The position numbers and the translations under genes are program-made. The notes beneath the pieces are model-generated. The model was given only the letters and a program-made list of their open reading frames with translations, did not search any database and was not told where the DNA came from. Source: Rotaria macrura (taxonomy: Eukaryota > Rotifera > Eurotatoria > Philodinida > Philodinidae). Taken from it: 64,000 nt of DNA. Below are positions 13,385 through 23,751 of the stretch, piece after piece. Every line of letters starts with the position of its first letter. Positions within the stretch are counted from its first letter, which is position 1. The stretch spans positions 17,067 through 81,066 of the forward strand of contig OENT01000729.1 in NCBI GenBank assembly GCA_900239685.1, in the 5' to 3' direction.

Positions 13385-13753
13385 TCAACTATTTCGTTGA
13401 ACGGATCGAATATTTGTATTATCGATAACAAAGAGCCAGTCGAGTTCGATGCTGTTGACATTGTCGAATGGTGCTTTTATTTCTTGTACTTTTCCATTCG
13501 ATCGAGTAACTTCAATTGTTTGAATTGTTTCTCGAATTTGAAAAGAACCTTTGTCGAAAGACTCTTCTTCTATATGAGTTTGACCACCTTTTGCTAATTG
13601 AAATTCTGCACGTCTTTCAAATATTTCGTCTTGTTGACCAGTAACGGGTTGATATAACACTCGCACAAATACACTACCACTGGATTCATTTCGAATCGTA
13701 CAACCATGTACAAGACATGGAGTAGCAAGACCAACCATACCACCACGATACAT
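13385..13753 (-). CDS. Small conserved-looking protein of unknown function
   Basis: A single-exon frame of 122 aa. Its composition is unlike the chance frames around it: few Phe/Lys/Asn runs, an even mix of charged and beta-forming residues. Alternating hydrophobic stretches such as SGSVFVRVLYQP and IQTIEVTRSNGKVQEIKAPF suggest a compact beta-sandwich or beta-barrel fold. There is no signal peptide or membrane segment; two Cys occur early (CLVHGC). The start chosen is the first ATG, followed by YRGGMVG. A likely poly(A) signal lies about 110 nt past the stop. I do not recognise the family. It is probably a real gene because of length, composition and position, but no function can be assigned. 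Confidence 0.7.
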   Translation of the reverse strand: MYRGGMVGLATPCLVHGCTIRNESSGSVFVRVLYQPVTGQQDEIFERRAEFQLAKGGQTHIEEESFDKGSFQIRETIQTIEVTRSNGKVQEIKAPFDNVNSIELDWLFVIDNTNIRSVQRNS

Positions 13754-15259
13754 GATTTTTACTTATGTTCTTGTTACTTTCGTTTGGTTACTTGATAGAG
13801 CCGACAAAAGAACCGACAAATACAAAATACATTTTAATTGATGGCTTGCCAATGTGAGACAAGAGAAGAAGAAAAATAACGGAGAACGAAAGAGAAAAAA
13901 AGAAATTTGCGGCTAAAAATACGTCGAGAATCATTATTGTATGCATGGATGCTTGGCGTACGTAAAAACAACACAGAAGCATACTGAGAGAGAAAAGGAT
14001 GCAATTACTCATCCTTCAAAAATTGCCATGTCTCACATTAGATTAGAAAATAAAAATGTGCAATGCGTTTTCAGTACCACTTCAACTAGTTATCTGAAAT
14101 ATATAGAAATCCAAGGTTGTAAAATTTCTTGAGACTAAACATAAATCTCCTCATAGGCTTCTAGTAGTAGAAAAGATCAGGCATTTTCATATTTCTTGTT
14201 GACCTTCACAAGAATAGCGTCTAGAAGATATTTATTTAAAGGAGAGCATACATCGAACTGTTTTGCTCGTGACAAGGTGAAGCAGCACAAAAAGCTCCTA
14301 TAAAATTTGAGTGAGGTACAGTAGTAGCGATGATGTCACTGATAATACGAGCCAGTAGCAATCATAATTCATTAATCAGCAACTTCAACAGTGAGCATTC
14401 AGCAGTATCACTCTTGATAGATCTTTATAATGATTGCCTGGCGAAGAGTTTCCAACTTGAGTACAAATTAACAGATTCTTTTTTTCTGTTCAAGTAGTAG
14501 AGATATGCAGGAGTCAGAAACTGCAACTTGAATGTAATAGAAGTGCAGAATAGGTCATAACTAGCTGCATGAAAAAATACTATTGATCTTCATTCTGTTC
14601 GCAAGAATTATACTGATTTTTTTTATAGAGTAGTTCTTAATTATGTGTTGGTAAATAGAAATTTTCACTCGGCATCGCTTTCAGTCGTAGCTATTCACGT
14701 TATTACACCCTAACAGTCAACGGCCTCGCTAACAGAACCTAGATATTAACTACTTACTATAGTAGATTTATGCTTTCATGACTTAAGCTTCGATATCAAC
14801 GAGACGATATTCTTTATATTCCATGAGGGAATACAATCTTTTAGAGTTTACATATTGGAGATTAGTTATGCTCATTCTATTTCTATTTTAGATAACTTTA
14901 TATATGTAATATTTTCTGAGTAACAAAAAACCTTATATTTGATGATAGAACATAGAAAGCGAAATGTACATCTGTAAATATTTGTTTCAGCATTTTATGC
15001 TTATATGAAGTAATCAATACTTTTACGTGAGTGCCTCGAAGTGAATATTGAAAATAGTTTCTGAAATAAGATTTCACTAAAAAATCTTCTCCATATGTAT
15101 CTCTTCAGGTATAAATATGTATTAAAATAAAATTGAGAGAAAATATCGATACAACTTCTGAAGTATTCATATTGTGAAAATTTGCCCTGGAATCATATAT
15201 ATTACAGAGTAGAAACCGCAGCCTTTCTTCAAATAGTTGGTAAGCATACAAACCGTATT
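13754..15259. other. Intergenic, no credible gene
   Basis: Contains the presumed promoter of the minus-strand gene ending at 13753. Frames at 13788-14012 (minus) and 13941-14132 (plus) overlap each other and have low-complexity composition. Nothing else supportable. Confidence 0.4.
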
Positions 15260-15721
15260 ATGGTGATTGTCACATCATTGATTTTAGTGGCTGGCTATAC
15301 TCAGGTAATGTTTTGTATATGATTGATTAAATCTAAAGCAGTGCAAACATCTGATTTTTGTGTGTCTATTCAATGACTAGAAATTACAATTCGTTTCATC
15401 GTTTAATTCAAACTATCCATGACGCGTAATATTTTACAGGTACAACAGACTGAAGAAATATTCAAGTTAAATAACTCAAAGTTGATAGATTATCATCGAA
15501 ATTGCATGATGAACAAAATATTGGCAGATGACATGATTCTTAACAGTAATGAGAACCGAAACGAAAAAGAATCAAATGATCAGGTTTCGATTAAAAGTAT
15601 TTTATTTTTCGGAAAGAAATCAATTTTTGAAATAATGTTGTATTCAACTCTTCAAAATATTAATATTAATCTAAGTCGTGTTATTAATAAACCAGTTATA
15701 CGAATTAGAACAGATAGATAA
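15260..15721 (+). CDS. Tentative two-exon small secreted protein
   Basis: Exon 1 (15260-15304) encodes a Met followed by a hydrophobic run (MVIVTSLILVAGYTQ) that would serve as a signal peptide. A GTAATG donor and a TTTTACAG acceptor define an intron at 15305-15439. Exon 2 continues in phase 0 from 15440 to the stop at 15721, giving 108 aa. The mature part is polar and Asn-rich, with no recognised domain. A FFGKK stretch about two thirds along resembles a peptide amidation and dibasic cleavage site, but one such match can arise by chance. The end of the gene is uncertain: another intron could begin at 15584 (CAG|GTTTCG). The call rests on the signal peptide plus a clean splice junction only. 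Confidence 0.35.
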
Positions 15722-17522
15722 TCAATCAAATGTTGGCATAATCTAATTTATGTATCTGAATTTAATACATGAGTTTGTTCAACTTCAATTCATTCTACAT
15801 TTGTATGATTAGTATATCAATGTATTTGTATACATATTTCAATGAAATAATTAGTAGTAATAATGCAAAAACGATGATTCGAATTGGCAAATTTTGCCAT
15901 AGTAAAAATTTTATCGTTGCATCGGATTTATCTATGAATGGAATTTTTAATATCTGTAGATTTTCGATGAATGAATCAACATTCCAACGATATGATTTAA
16001 ACTGATACAGTGACCAACGGAACCAATTAACTTAATACTATATATGCTAGGAAAGAATATACCAACTATGACTTTAAACTTTAGAAAAAATCATTATCGT
16101 CAAATGATGTGAATGACAGATAGATTATTATACGTCGTAAGATGGTATTATCTGAATGAAGATCTCATAAAATGTATATTCTGAATATGATACGTGTTAT
16201 ATCTGAATGGATAGAGTAAAACATTTAAAACATTATGCAATGCTAAATTTCATTACATGTGTACGTGTATGTCTAATAGTGATAAACAAAAGAAAATCTC
16301 TCTAAGACTGCGTAGACGAGTTGTGAAGATAATTCTATTAGTTGCAATTAGAGTTTCGTCAGCAAAAACATAAGCTCATTGTATCATCTTGACATATAAT
16401 TGTTCAAATTTCATAACCACCAAAAACAACATTGTTAAATACGAAAACGTCGAAGCATATCATCGAAAAAATAAGATGAAAATATATTGTTTGTTGATTT
16501 TCAGAAGTTCTATTCAATCTGTTGAAAGCATTATCAGAATTTATTTATAATGGAAAATTGTAAAAGATTTTTATGTTTTCTACTTGCATCTGTGTAGATT
16601 GACTGTCTGATATTAATTATAGTTCAGCTATACTATGAATCGAACTCGTCTTTCTTACTGGTCCATAGTAAAATCTATTAGAAGTAGCGTTTATTTTCTA
16701 AAATATTTACTAGGCTCATTTGGAATCAACTGCCCTGCAATTTATATTCATATATAGTTCAATGTGTTTGTGTCATTCTTTGTACGCGATTTTTCTAGTA
16801 GATTGTCTATAAATCATGTACCGGCAAGCATCATGAAAAGCTTTGATCTCTAGCAACTCTCTAATAAAGGTCTAGCAGGAAAGTCTGTTACTTTTTGGAG
16901 TTCTATACTTGTTGACTAGAACTGAAAAAAGGTTCAGAAAATTGTACTTGAATCCGGGAGTTGAAAAAGTTCCGAGTGATAACTTCTCTTTTAGAGAGCA
17001 GTATAGTGCAGTCATCATAGATGGTACTTGACAATTGGATCGGAACTCATCGTTTCTAAAGACAGTAGATGGATCCGTAAACCGTTATCATAGTTCACCG
17101 TAAATGATTAATACATAGCATAGTGTACGGTCGATGGTGCTTGAGCTAAGGATAACCTGTTTGAAAAGTGAGTATAAAATTTAAATGATCTATTTGAACT
17201 TTTCTCCTAAACATTTTTTACACGATTTATTTTATTGATCGAAAGTAAAATACTGAAAATTTTTATGGAAATTTATTTAGTTGAATAGATAATTATTGAA
17301 TCTAATAATTAACATAAAATATTCAAGAACTATTTTCTATGAATTTCAGTTCAATAAAAAACGTTTGCTAGTAATCAACTAACTATAAAAAAAATACAAA
17401 CAGACGGTGTAGTTATGCAATTGAATAAACGACGCGTTCTATTTGTTGAAGAGCTTGCATTTTTTTCTCAGAAATCAGTTTAGCTAATTTGAAAACATAT
17501 ATAACAAAAATAACCTATTAAA
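15722..17522. other. Intergenic, no credible gene
   Basis: A frame at 15769-16005 contains a stretch (AKTMIRIGKFCHSKNFIVAS) that reads like protein, but no splice site joins it in phase to the exons before it. The rest is featureless AT-rich DNA. Confidence 0.4.
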
Positions 17523-20293
17523 TTAAAAAAGAGATCCTTCTATAAAGTAATAACAGAATAAAAAGAATATGTTTACCATTAGAATAAAAATCAATACATA
17601 TACAACAGTAGAAACCAAAAGATTGATGTACTTGATTTTTTCAAGACGACTATTCTCTGTAAAATAAAGTGATGATATGTTGATCGAACTTTCTGCATAT
17701 AAATTTATTATTGAAAGTATAATACGAATACCAATAGCACAGCCAAGACCAATCAATTCAAATATAATCAAATACGCAACCTAAATAATATTTTATTCAA
17801 ATCATTTTGATCAAATATTTCATTTGAGTTGTTTTCACAAACATATTTAATAAAATGTACAAGATTTTACATGAGAAAACTTTCACAAATCATTCAATAA
17901 CATTCTACTCATTGGAATTTCTCCAACGTAAACACATCAGTTCTTCGAATCAATGGAAATACATTTTATTTCATAGAGTACAACACATTATAGACAGTAA
18001 AAGAATCTTAGCCTCCATGATATCGTTACGTAATGAAGACATATTGTAAAAATTTAGCTGAACATTGTGAAAAGCTCAAATGTTACTAGATTTTGAGGTC
18101 TTCACTCTTAAAATCATACTAAGGTCAAAATTATTAGCTCTGGGCCCATATTCTTGCTTCATAAGATTTGGTGCATTCGACCTTATATTAAATTTTAATT
18201 TTCATGAATATCAACAGTATTTGTCTATGACCATATACTATAGTATAGTCCGTGAGAAAAAGTTATGTACCAAATTGAGTTCCTTCAGTAGCAATCTGCA
18301 AACTGATCGCAAATGGCAATGACGCAACGGTATAAATTCGAAGTTACGCACGCCTCTAGTCGCAGGCTGGCGTTTCACCAAAAAAATCCAAACATGGAAA
18401 ATCTTCTCATGGTGTCTATCAAAAACACAAGTTATTACGTGATAAACAAAATTTCTATAGTAGAATATTGAAGAAAAACACTTTTAGTTCGCAGAATCTC
18501 GCGGAAAATCAATGAATTTAGGTTCTGTTGTAAAATATGTGCTAAGATGTGAAATGAAGTTATTCGTGTGAAAGATTTCACGGTTTCTACCAACTTTTTA
18601 GCTTCCAACATTTTTCAAAACAACCGATAAGCCAGATGTTTTCAAAAAGAAATTCAAATATTTTACTACTTGACAAAAGATGATAAAGTATTTCTGCATA
18701 GCTATTTTTCGGAAGATGTTGTATAACTCCCGAATCAGACTAGCTACGAATAGTGAAACTATGAAAATGGAAAAGAAAGAACTTGTTCCATCGCACGGAC
18801 TTATAAAAACTCTATTTTGAATGAAAATACTGTTACCAACGCTCTAAAAAAAAGAAATACTTTCCTGAACCCCCGGAAAAAGTTCGGTGGATTTAAAATA
18901 GCATCCAAATGACCCGAAATGCTTAAAAAACTATTGTTCAGTTCTACGAAACCTCTAAAGGTTCTTCCCGTGTGCCCACGTGCCGAACCCTCTTCTACGA
19001 AACGTTTTTTTAAGTTTCGTAGAGCGAAAAAAGGTTTCGAAAGAAAATGCGACACCTTTAGAGTTTCTTTTTAACCATCAGTGATTTCGCAGTTTTTTTC
19101 TACGAAACTCTAAAGGTGTCGCATTTTCTTTCGAAATCTTTTTTCGCTCTACGAAACTTAAAAAAACGTTTCGTAGAAGAGGGTTCGGCACACGGGCACA
19201 CGGGAATAACCTTTAGAGGTTTCGTGGAACTGAACAATCGTTTCTTTTAAGCATTTCGGGTCATTTGGATGCTATTTTAAATCTACCGAACCTTTTTAGG
19301 GGGTTCAGGAAAGTACTATTTTTTTTAGAGTGAAGAACTCAGGGGATTTTATAATTTTAGAATAATCATTGCTCCATACATTTTGACGACACTGGATCTT
19401 TTTTATAGAAACGTGAAAACTGCACATCACTAGCCACTAAGCTATTAAAAAATATGGTTCCACAGTACTGTTTAAAACAATCGATAGTCTTACCTAAACA
19501 CAAAAATTTCTTTCACTCTCATCGGCTACTGATCTAGTCTAGGAAAGGTTGTTTTTGATAGATTAAGGAAAATTGAAGACTACAACGTTTAGTAAATCTG
19601 CAGTTTTTCTTGATTTCCACCAAACTTATATGCATCGTATGTTTTCATAGTGCAGCAATATTGGACACTAATATGTTTACCATTTACATAAATTATCACG
19701 CTATACAAGATAAAAGAGCTGTCTATCGATTCGACGAACTGATGGATTAACGTGGGAGATACCTCAAGGAATAGTTTTAATAGAAATATAATTAAAAAGA
19801 ATTTCTTTTGGATTCAAAGTAAAATAATTTAGTGGAAATATTGAAAATAATAATCCAACCTGAAAAATTAAAACTTAAAATAAATAAGTGAATCTTACCA
19901 CTCTTAAACCTGTTTCAGAATATCGAGAAGCGCAAAGTAATCCGATTCCAGAGAACGTAAGTGCAGCTATAAATTCGGCAACTACTTCAAGACATTCAAT
20001 TGTTATTAGGCAACAGTTCATCATATTGGAAAATATCGAATAAATTAAACCATATATACAAAGTACCTTATATGAATATAATGTTATAAAAAAGTTTACC
20101 AATAAAATTAAACGATGGAAATTCATCTTTTTTGTCTTTTCATCAGAAAAAGTTATTCCATTTATTTCTCTAAGGTGAAACTTACAAGAACAATGCCACA
20201 TGCACTCAAAACACTTTTTCGTATTCGTCGTATTTCTGGATCTGTGGTTATTAATTGTTGTTTTGAAAGGGATAATTTTGCAGTTGTAGTCAT
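17523..20293 (-). CDS. Four-transmembrane protein of unknown function
   Basis: Three exons on the minus strand: 20293-20186 (36 codons), 20126-19899 (76 codons) and 17780-17523 (85 codons plus stop), all phase 0, giving 197 aa. Intron 1 is 59 bp with a GTAAGT donor. The N-terminus is polar (LSLSKQQLITTDPEIRRIRK). Four hydrophobic stretches follow: SACGIVL into FHRLILLVNFFITLY, CIYGLIYSIF, VVAEFIAALTFSGIGLLCA through LIIFELIGLGCAIGI, and INLLVSTVVYVLIFILMV. The layout resembles tetraspan or MARVEL-like proteins, but no diagnostic motif is seen. The last intron would be 2.1 kb and contains the hairpin element at 18842-19330. Alternative: a 39-bp intron (19898-19860) leads to a shorter last exon, 19859-19764, and a 143-aa protein. 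In that case the exon at 17.5 kb belongs to another gene. I favour the long form because its third exon is strongly membrane-like. Confidence 0.5.
18842..19330. mobile_element. 489-bp foldback element with arms of about 230 bp
   Basis: Left arm about 18842-19072 and right arm about 19098-19330 are reverse complements with only scattered differences. The outer ends read CTCTAAAAAAAA, then sequence containing TTTCCTGAACCCCC. Inner parts share words such as CTACGAAACCTCTAAAGG and GAAAATGCGACACCTTTAGA. Only about 25 bp form the loop. The unit can fold into one very long hairpin. Minus-strand open frames inside are by-products of the repeat. It sits in the proposed long intron of the membrane protein gene. 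This is a foldback or MITE-type insertion with no coding capacity. Confidence 0.88.
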
Positions 20294-20987
20294 AATGACG
20301 TATCATTATTTTTCATAGACTTCATCGTAAATAGTGATTTTATTCTATATCTTGAATGAATCAAACAAAATAAAAAGCATTCATCTATTTACAAACAAAC
20401 TTTGAATTTTTTTCGATTTTTCGGCTGTATTGATTATTCACAACAATGAAATGTAATCGAAAACATTTTTCTTTCAGTGATAAATTTTATCGTGAAATTT
20501 TTATATATCCCATAATGATGAATAATTTTGACAATGGAAATTTGCATTTACTACATGAAAACATATCGATAAGTAAATTCGGATGTCTATAATTAGAGAA
20601 ACTTTGTTAACATGGAAAAACTTTTCATAGATCAAAAGTTTTACCAATTAATAAAAACAACTTGTAAAAAGTCGATTATCTGAAAATGTCCCCTTGTAAA
20701 AATTAGATCTAGCCTATTGACTTAATACTTTGACGCTGTGATGATACAGTTTTGAAAAATTAATGTCACATTCTGAGAGTTCTTGGAATTGTCTACCATT
20801 CTATATATACTTGGTAAGCTTGAATTGGTACTTACAATATATGAATTAACAACGATCAAAAATATACTGTTGTTTGTCGCCATGTGTCTTTGCATGATTT
20901 CCATTTTCCCCCTTAGTAGGTCACATTATTTTCGAATACATTGCGGTACAAAACTAACTAGAGTTAATATGACACAAACGTCTCTTG
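20294..20987. other. Intergenic, no gene seen
   Basis: AT-rich spacer that should hold the promoter of the minus-strand membrane protein gene. The frame at 20783-21052 runs into the MITE at 20990 and is not considered coding. Confidence 0.45.
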
Positions 20988-20989
20988 TA

Positions 20990-21133
20990 CCCAGTGAAAA
21001 ATTTTCACCGATTTTAATCGACATGTTCTACAACAAAGTCAAAATTGATTGATAATTTTGATTATCAATCGATTTCAATTTTGATTTTGTTGCAGAATAT
21101 GTCGATTAAAATCGGTGAAAATGTTTCACTGAG
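20990..21133. mobile_element. 144-bp mariner-type MITE (TA target)
   Basis: The unit begins CCCAGTGAAAAATTTTCACC and ends with the near-perfect reverse complement. TA dinucleotides lie immediately outside both ends (20988-20989 and 21134-21135). The arms contain CGATTTTAATCGACAT and meet in an AATTTTGATTATCAATCG centre, so nearly the entire element is a palindrome. A second, longer member with the same ends lies at 54578-54945. TA duplication and CAGTG-like ends fit a non-autonomous Tc1/mariner relative. Confidence 0.88.
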
Positions 21134-21213
21134 TAGGTGTAATAGCAATAAAAATATTAGCATGCTAACTTGCGTTCAATCTCCATACATCAATCGTTTA
21201 AATTACCCAACAG

Positions 21214-21465
21214 ATTGATTTTGATACCTTTCCTAAGATCCATAAAATACGAAAAATAGAACATTTTGAACCTGGCATTCTATTCTCAGCACAACTCCCT
21301 CCACATATCGAAAGTGAAAGGGAAACACAATCACTGGATTCAGATATGCAAAATTTCGAGGCAATGATCAAGCTGAACAACTCGCACTGGGAGCACCACG
21401 ATAATGTTTCAACGGAACAATATATAAATCTGATAAGTTCTTCAACCATTGATTTTCATTTTCAG
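21214..21465 (+). other. Orphan exon-like open stretch (84 codons)
   Basis: Between a CCCAACAG acceptor and a CAG|GTTTGA donor lies an uninterrupted phase-0 frame of exactly 252 nt. Its composition is balanced and protein-like, with stretches such as SDMQNFEAMIKLNNSHWEHH and STEQYINLISSSTIDFHF, and its G+C is higher than the surroundings. It cannot be joined in phase to the LRAT-type gene just downstream, because that frame offers no phase-0 acceptor before its ATG. It may be an exon of an unrecognised gene, or a fragment of a gene or transposon left behind. Family unknown. Confidence 0.35.
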
Positions 21466-21811
21466 GTTTGACGCTTCCGAAGATTCATACATTTCATATT
21501 CGTTTAGCTTGGATTGGACGTAAGTAATTGCAAAATATGGCCGATGATTGATGAAATAACAAGTGATAAGAATCACCGAGATTCGTTTCGTTCGTTTCTC
21601 TATTTTTCATGTTGCATAGACATCGATTTGGTAAATCAACAAAGATTTTTTTCTTTCTTTCCTCTGTACACGAAAGTTTGATTCTCGTAAAAATGTGATT
21701 AGTAGAACACAAAAACGAAAACATTATCATTTTGCTATATAATTGCCAAATAGTTGTACGTCGAATAGCATAAATTCAACTCGAGCGAGGATTAAAACAG
21801 ATCTTGTTCTA

Positions 21812-23751
21812 ATGGCAGAATATATTCCACGACGTGGTGATCATTTATATACTTGGCGCAAAATTCGAATGTATCAACATCATGGAATTGTTGTTACTGA
21901 AGAAGATATTATGAAAAATATATCTCCGGAGTTAATGCCAAAGCAACTGGAGAACTTAATGATAGTAGAACAGAATATTCATGGATTAGATGTCGTAACA
22001 TTAAAGCAATTTCGAACTGAGCACCCATTTAACTATGTACATGATGTTGGGTGTGCTAGATATAAAACAGATCCAATTGATTATTATTTAAATAGAAGTG
22101 GAACATGTTATTTAACTGATCGATTATCTGAAGATATGATTGTTGAAAATGCTATCAGAATTTATAATGATAAACATCAAAGAGATATATGGAAAAGTTA
22201 CAGTCTTTTCATTAAAAATTGTGAACAGTTTGCATTTATTTGTTCAACTAATGTTGATTATGTACTAGGTGAACAAGTTCTTCTTGCATGTAATACTGTT
22301 AAATGTATTTTTGTAAATGGAATGTTTAATGCTGCAAAGTTTTCTTTTCAAATAATTCAACGTAAGAATTGAATCCCATTTTTAAAATGTTCTCATAACT
22401 TACCTTTTTTCTGATTGAAGAATTAGCAGAACAAATCATTTCTGGAGTGCCAATCGATATAATTATCAAAGGTAATATCATTTTTCTATAACAATTGGAT
22501 AACGAACAACACTTAAACACAATTTACATCAATAGTTTATGTGTAGCAGCGTAGACATTTATCATATTGATACAGCCATGATGTTTTTTCTTGTTCTCCG
22601 TTACTGAATATCTAAATTTAATTAAAATTGGATGTATGATCTGTTGTAGCACGATGAACATCATACTAATTTTTTGATAACTCTAGCCTTAGTTTTACAG
22701 ATGATATATAATTCGAAGTATAGAGGAAATTCTTTTCGCATATATGACTGGAAATGTATTTTCAAATAAAATCAGCTAAGATAATAATTTTTTAGCATAA
22801 ATCTAATAGTAGGGTATCATTTCCCCTCAACTGAAATCCATAAATCGATCGTTAAAAAATGTCCCTATTTCGGAAAATTCATTTTGGCCCGAACCAACAG
22901 CTAAATGGATTTTTTGAAGTAGAGAAATGTTTTAGGGATCAATTTATGGATTTCAGTTTATGGAAAATGGTACCCATTCAATCCGATAACAAATAATACA
23001 GTAATTTACATTGCTATCTTTTCTTAGTCTTTTTTCGTTGATTTTATAATCTAATTCCCTTTCAATTAACCATTGTAATCGTCTTTCTGTGGACTTTATC
23101 CATTTTGAGCATATTTTCCTTGTAATGGTGTTCCTGATTGTTCTAATTCTTCTCTTCAAGAGTTGTGCTTTCAAATTTTTTCTTCTAAGTTTTGTTTCAC
23201 ATAATTCTAATCATTTTAAATGATCGAGATATCAATGAATTTTCTAGTCTACTCTTTAAGTTGAATAGAATCATTTAAAAAGTTTCATCAATTAGTTTTA
23301 ATGAAAATCGAGAAGAATATTTCGAATCAATATCATCATACAGTTTATTAATGTCGGAATTCATCTGTTAATTAACTAATCTACTATATTGTCTGGAAAT
23401 ATTGTTTTAGGAAATGCTTTAGCTGCTCTGACAGCTTTTACATTGGAAGCATTGATATTATCTGTTCGTTTGTTTGTTTATTACTATTATGAAGAAGATC
23501 GTTCAAAGAATTTAGCACGGAAATGTGCTATAAGTCCTGAGGATTATATTCAACAGATGATTCAATCAGGATTTGGAAGTTTATCGGCATTTGGAATGTC
23601 AATTGCTGGAATTCTAGTTGGCTCAACCTTTTTCGTCAGTTCAATGGCTCCTATGGTTTGTTCAATTTTCTTTGGATTTGTTGGATATATTGCAACTAGA
23701 TGGTTAACTGGATTAGTAGCAATTAAAATAAGAAAAAAAATATCACGGTAA
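21812..23751 (+). CDS. LRAT-domain (NlpC/P60-like) protein with hydrophobic C-terminal module
   Basis: Three exons: 21812-22361, 22427-22471 and 23411-23751, both junctions in phase 1, giving 311 aa. Residues about 9-150 resemble the LRAT/H-RAS-like fold of thiol acyltransferases and hydrolases. It shows GDHLYTW near the start, a catalytic His in YQHHGIVV (His24), and a catalytic Cys in FIKNCEQFAFIC (Cys137), matching the family's NCEHF motif with Gln for His. Family members act on phospholipids or retinoids and are often membrane-anchored. Exon 3 supplies long hydrophobic segments (ALAALTAFTLEALILSVRLF, then SAFGMSIAGILVGSTFFVSS and a further one), fitting membrane insertion. Intron 1 is 65 bp; intron 2 is 939 bp and contains a TIR element. 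The frame is open upstream to 21743, but 21812 is the first ATG and gives the family's expected N-terminus. Substrate unknown. Confidence 0.82.
22812..22975. mobile_element. 164-bp TIR element inside an intron
   Basis: The left end reads GGGTATCATTTCCCCTCAAC and the reverse complement of the right end GGGTACCATTTTCCATAAAC. Both go on with ACTGAAATCCATAAAT and GATC. The terminal repeats are about 38 bp. There is no coding sequence. It lies within intron 2 of the LRAT-type gene and probably explains part of that intron's unusual length. Confidence 0.75.

Noticed and set aside
18801-19055. 84-codon minus-strand frame
   Set aside because: Falls within one arm of the hairpin element; the same words recur inverted in the other arm, so the frame is a repeat by-product.
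19875-20306. 143-codon continuous minus-strand frame as a single-exon gene
   Set aside because: The long frame reads through a GTAAGT intron in the wrong frame at its N-terminus; the spliced model with ATG at 20293 gives a better protein.
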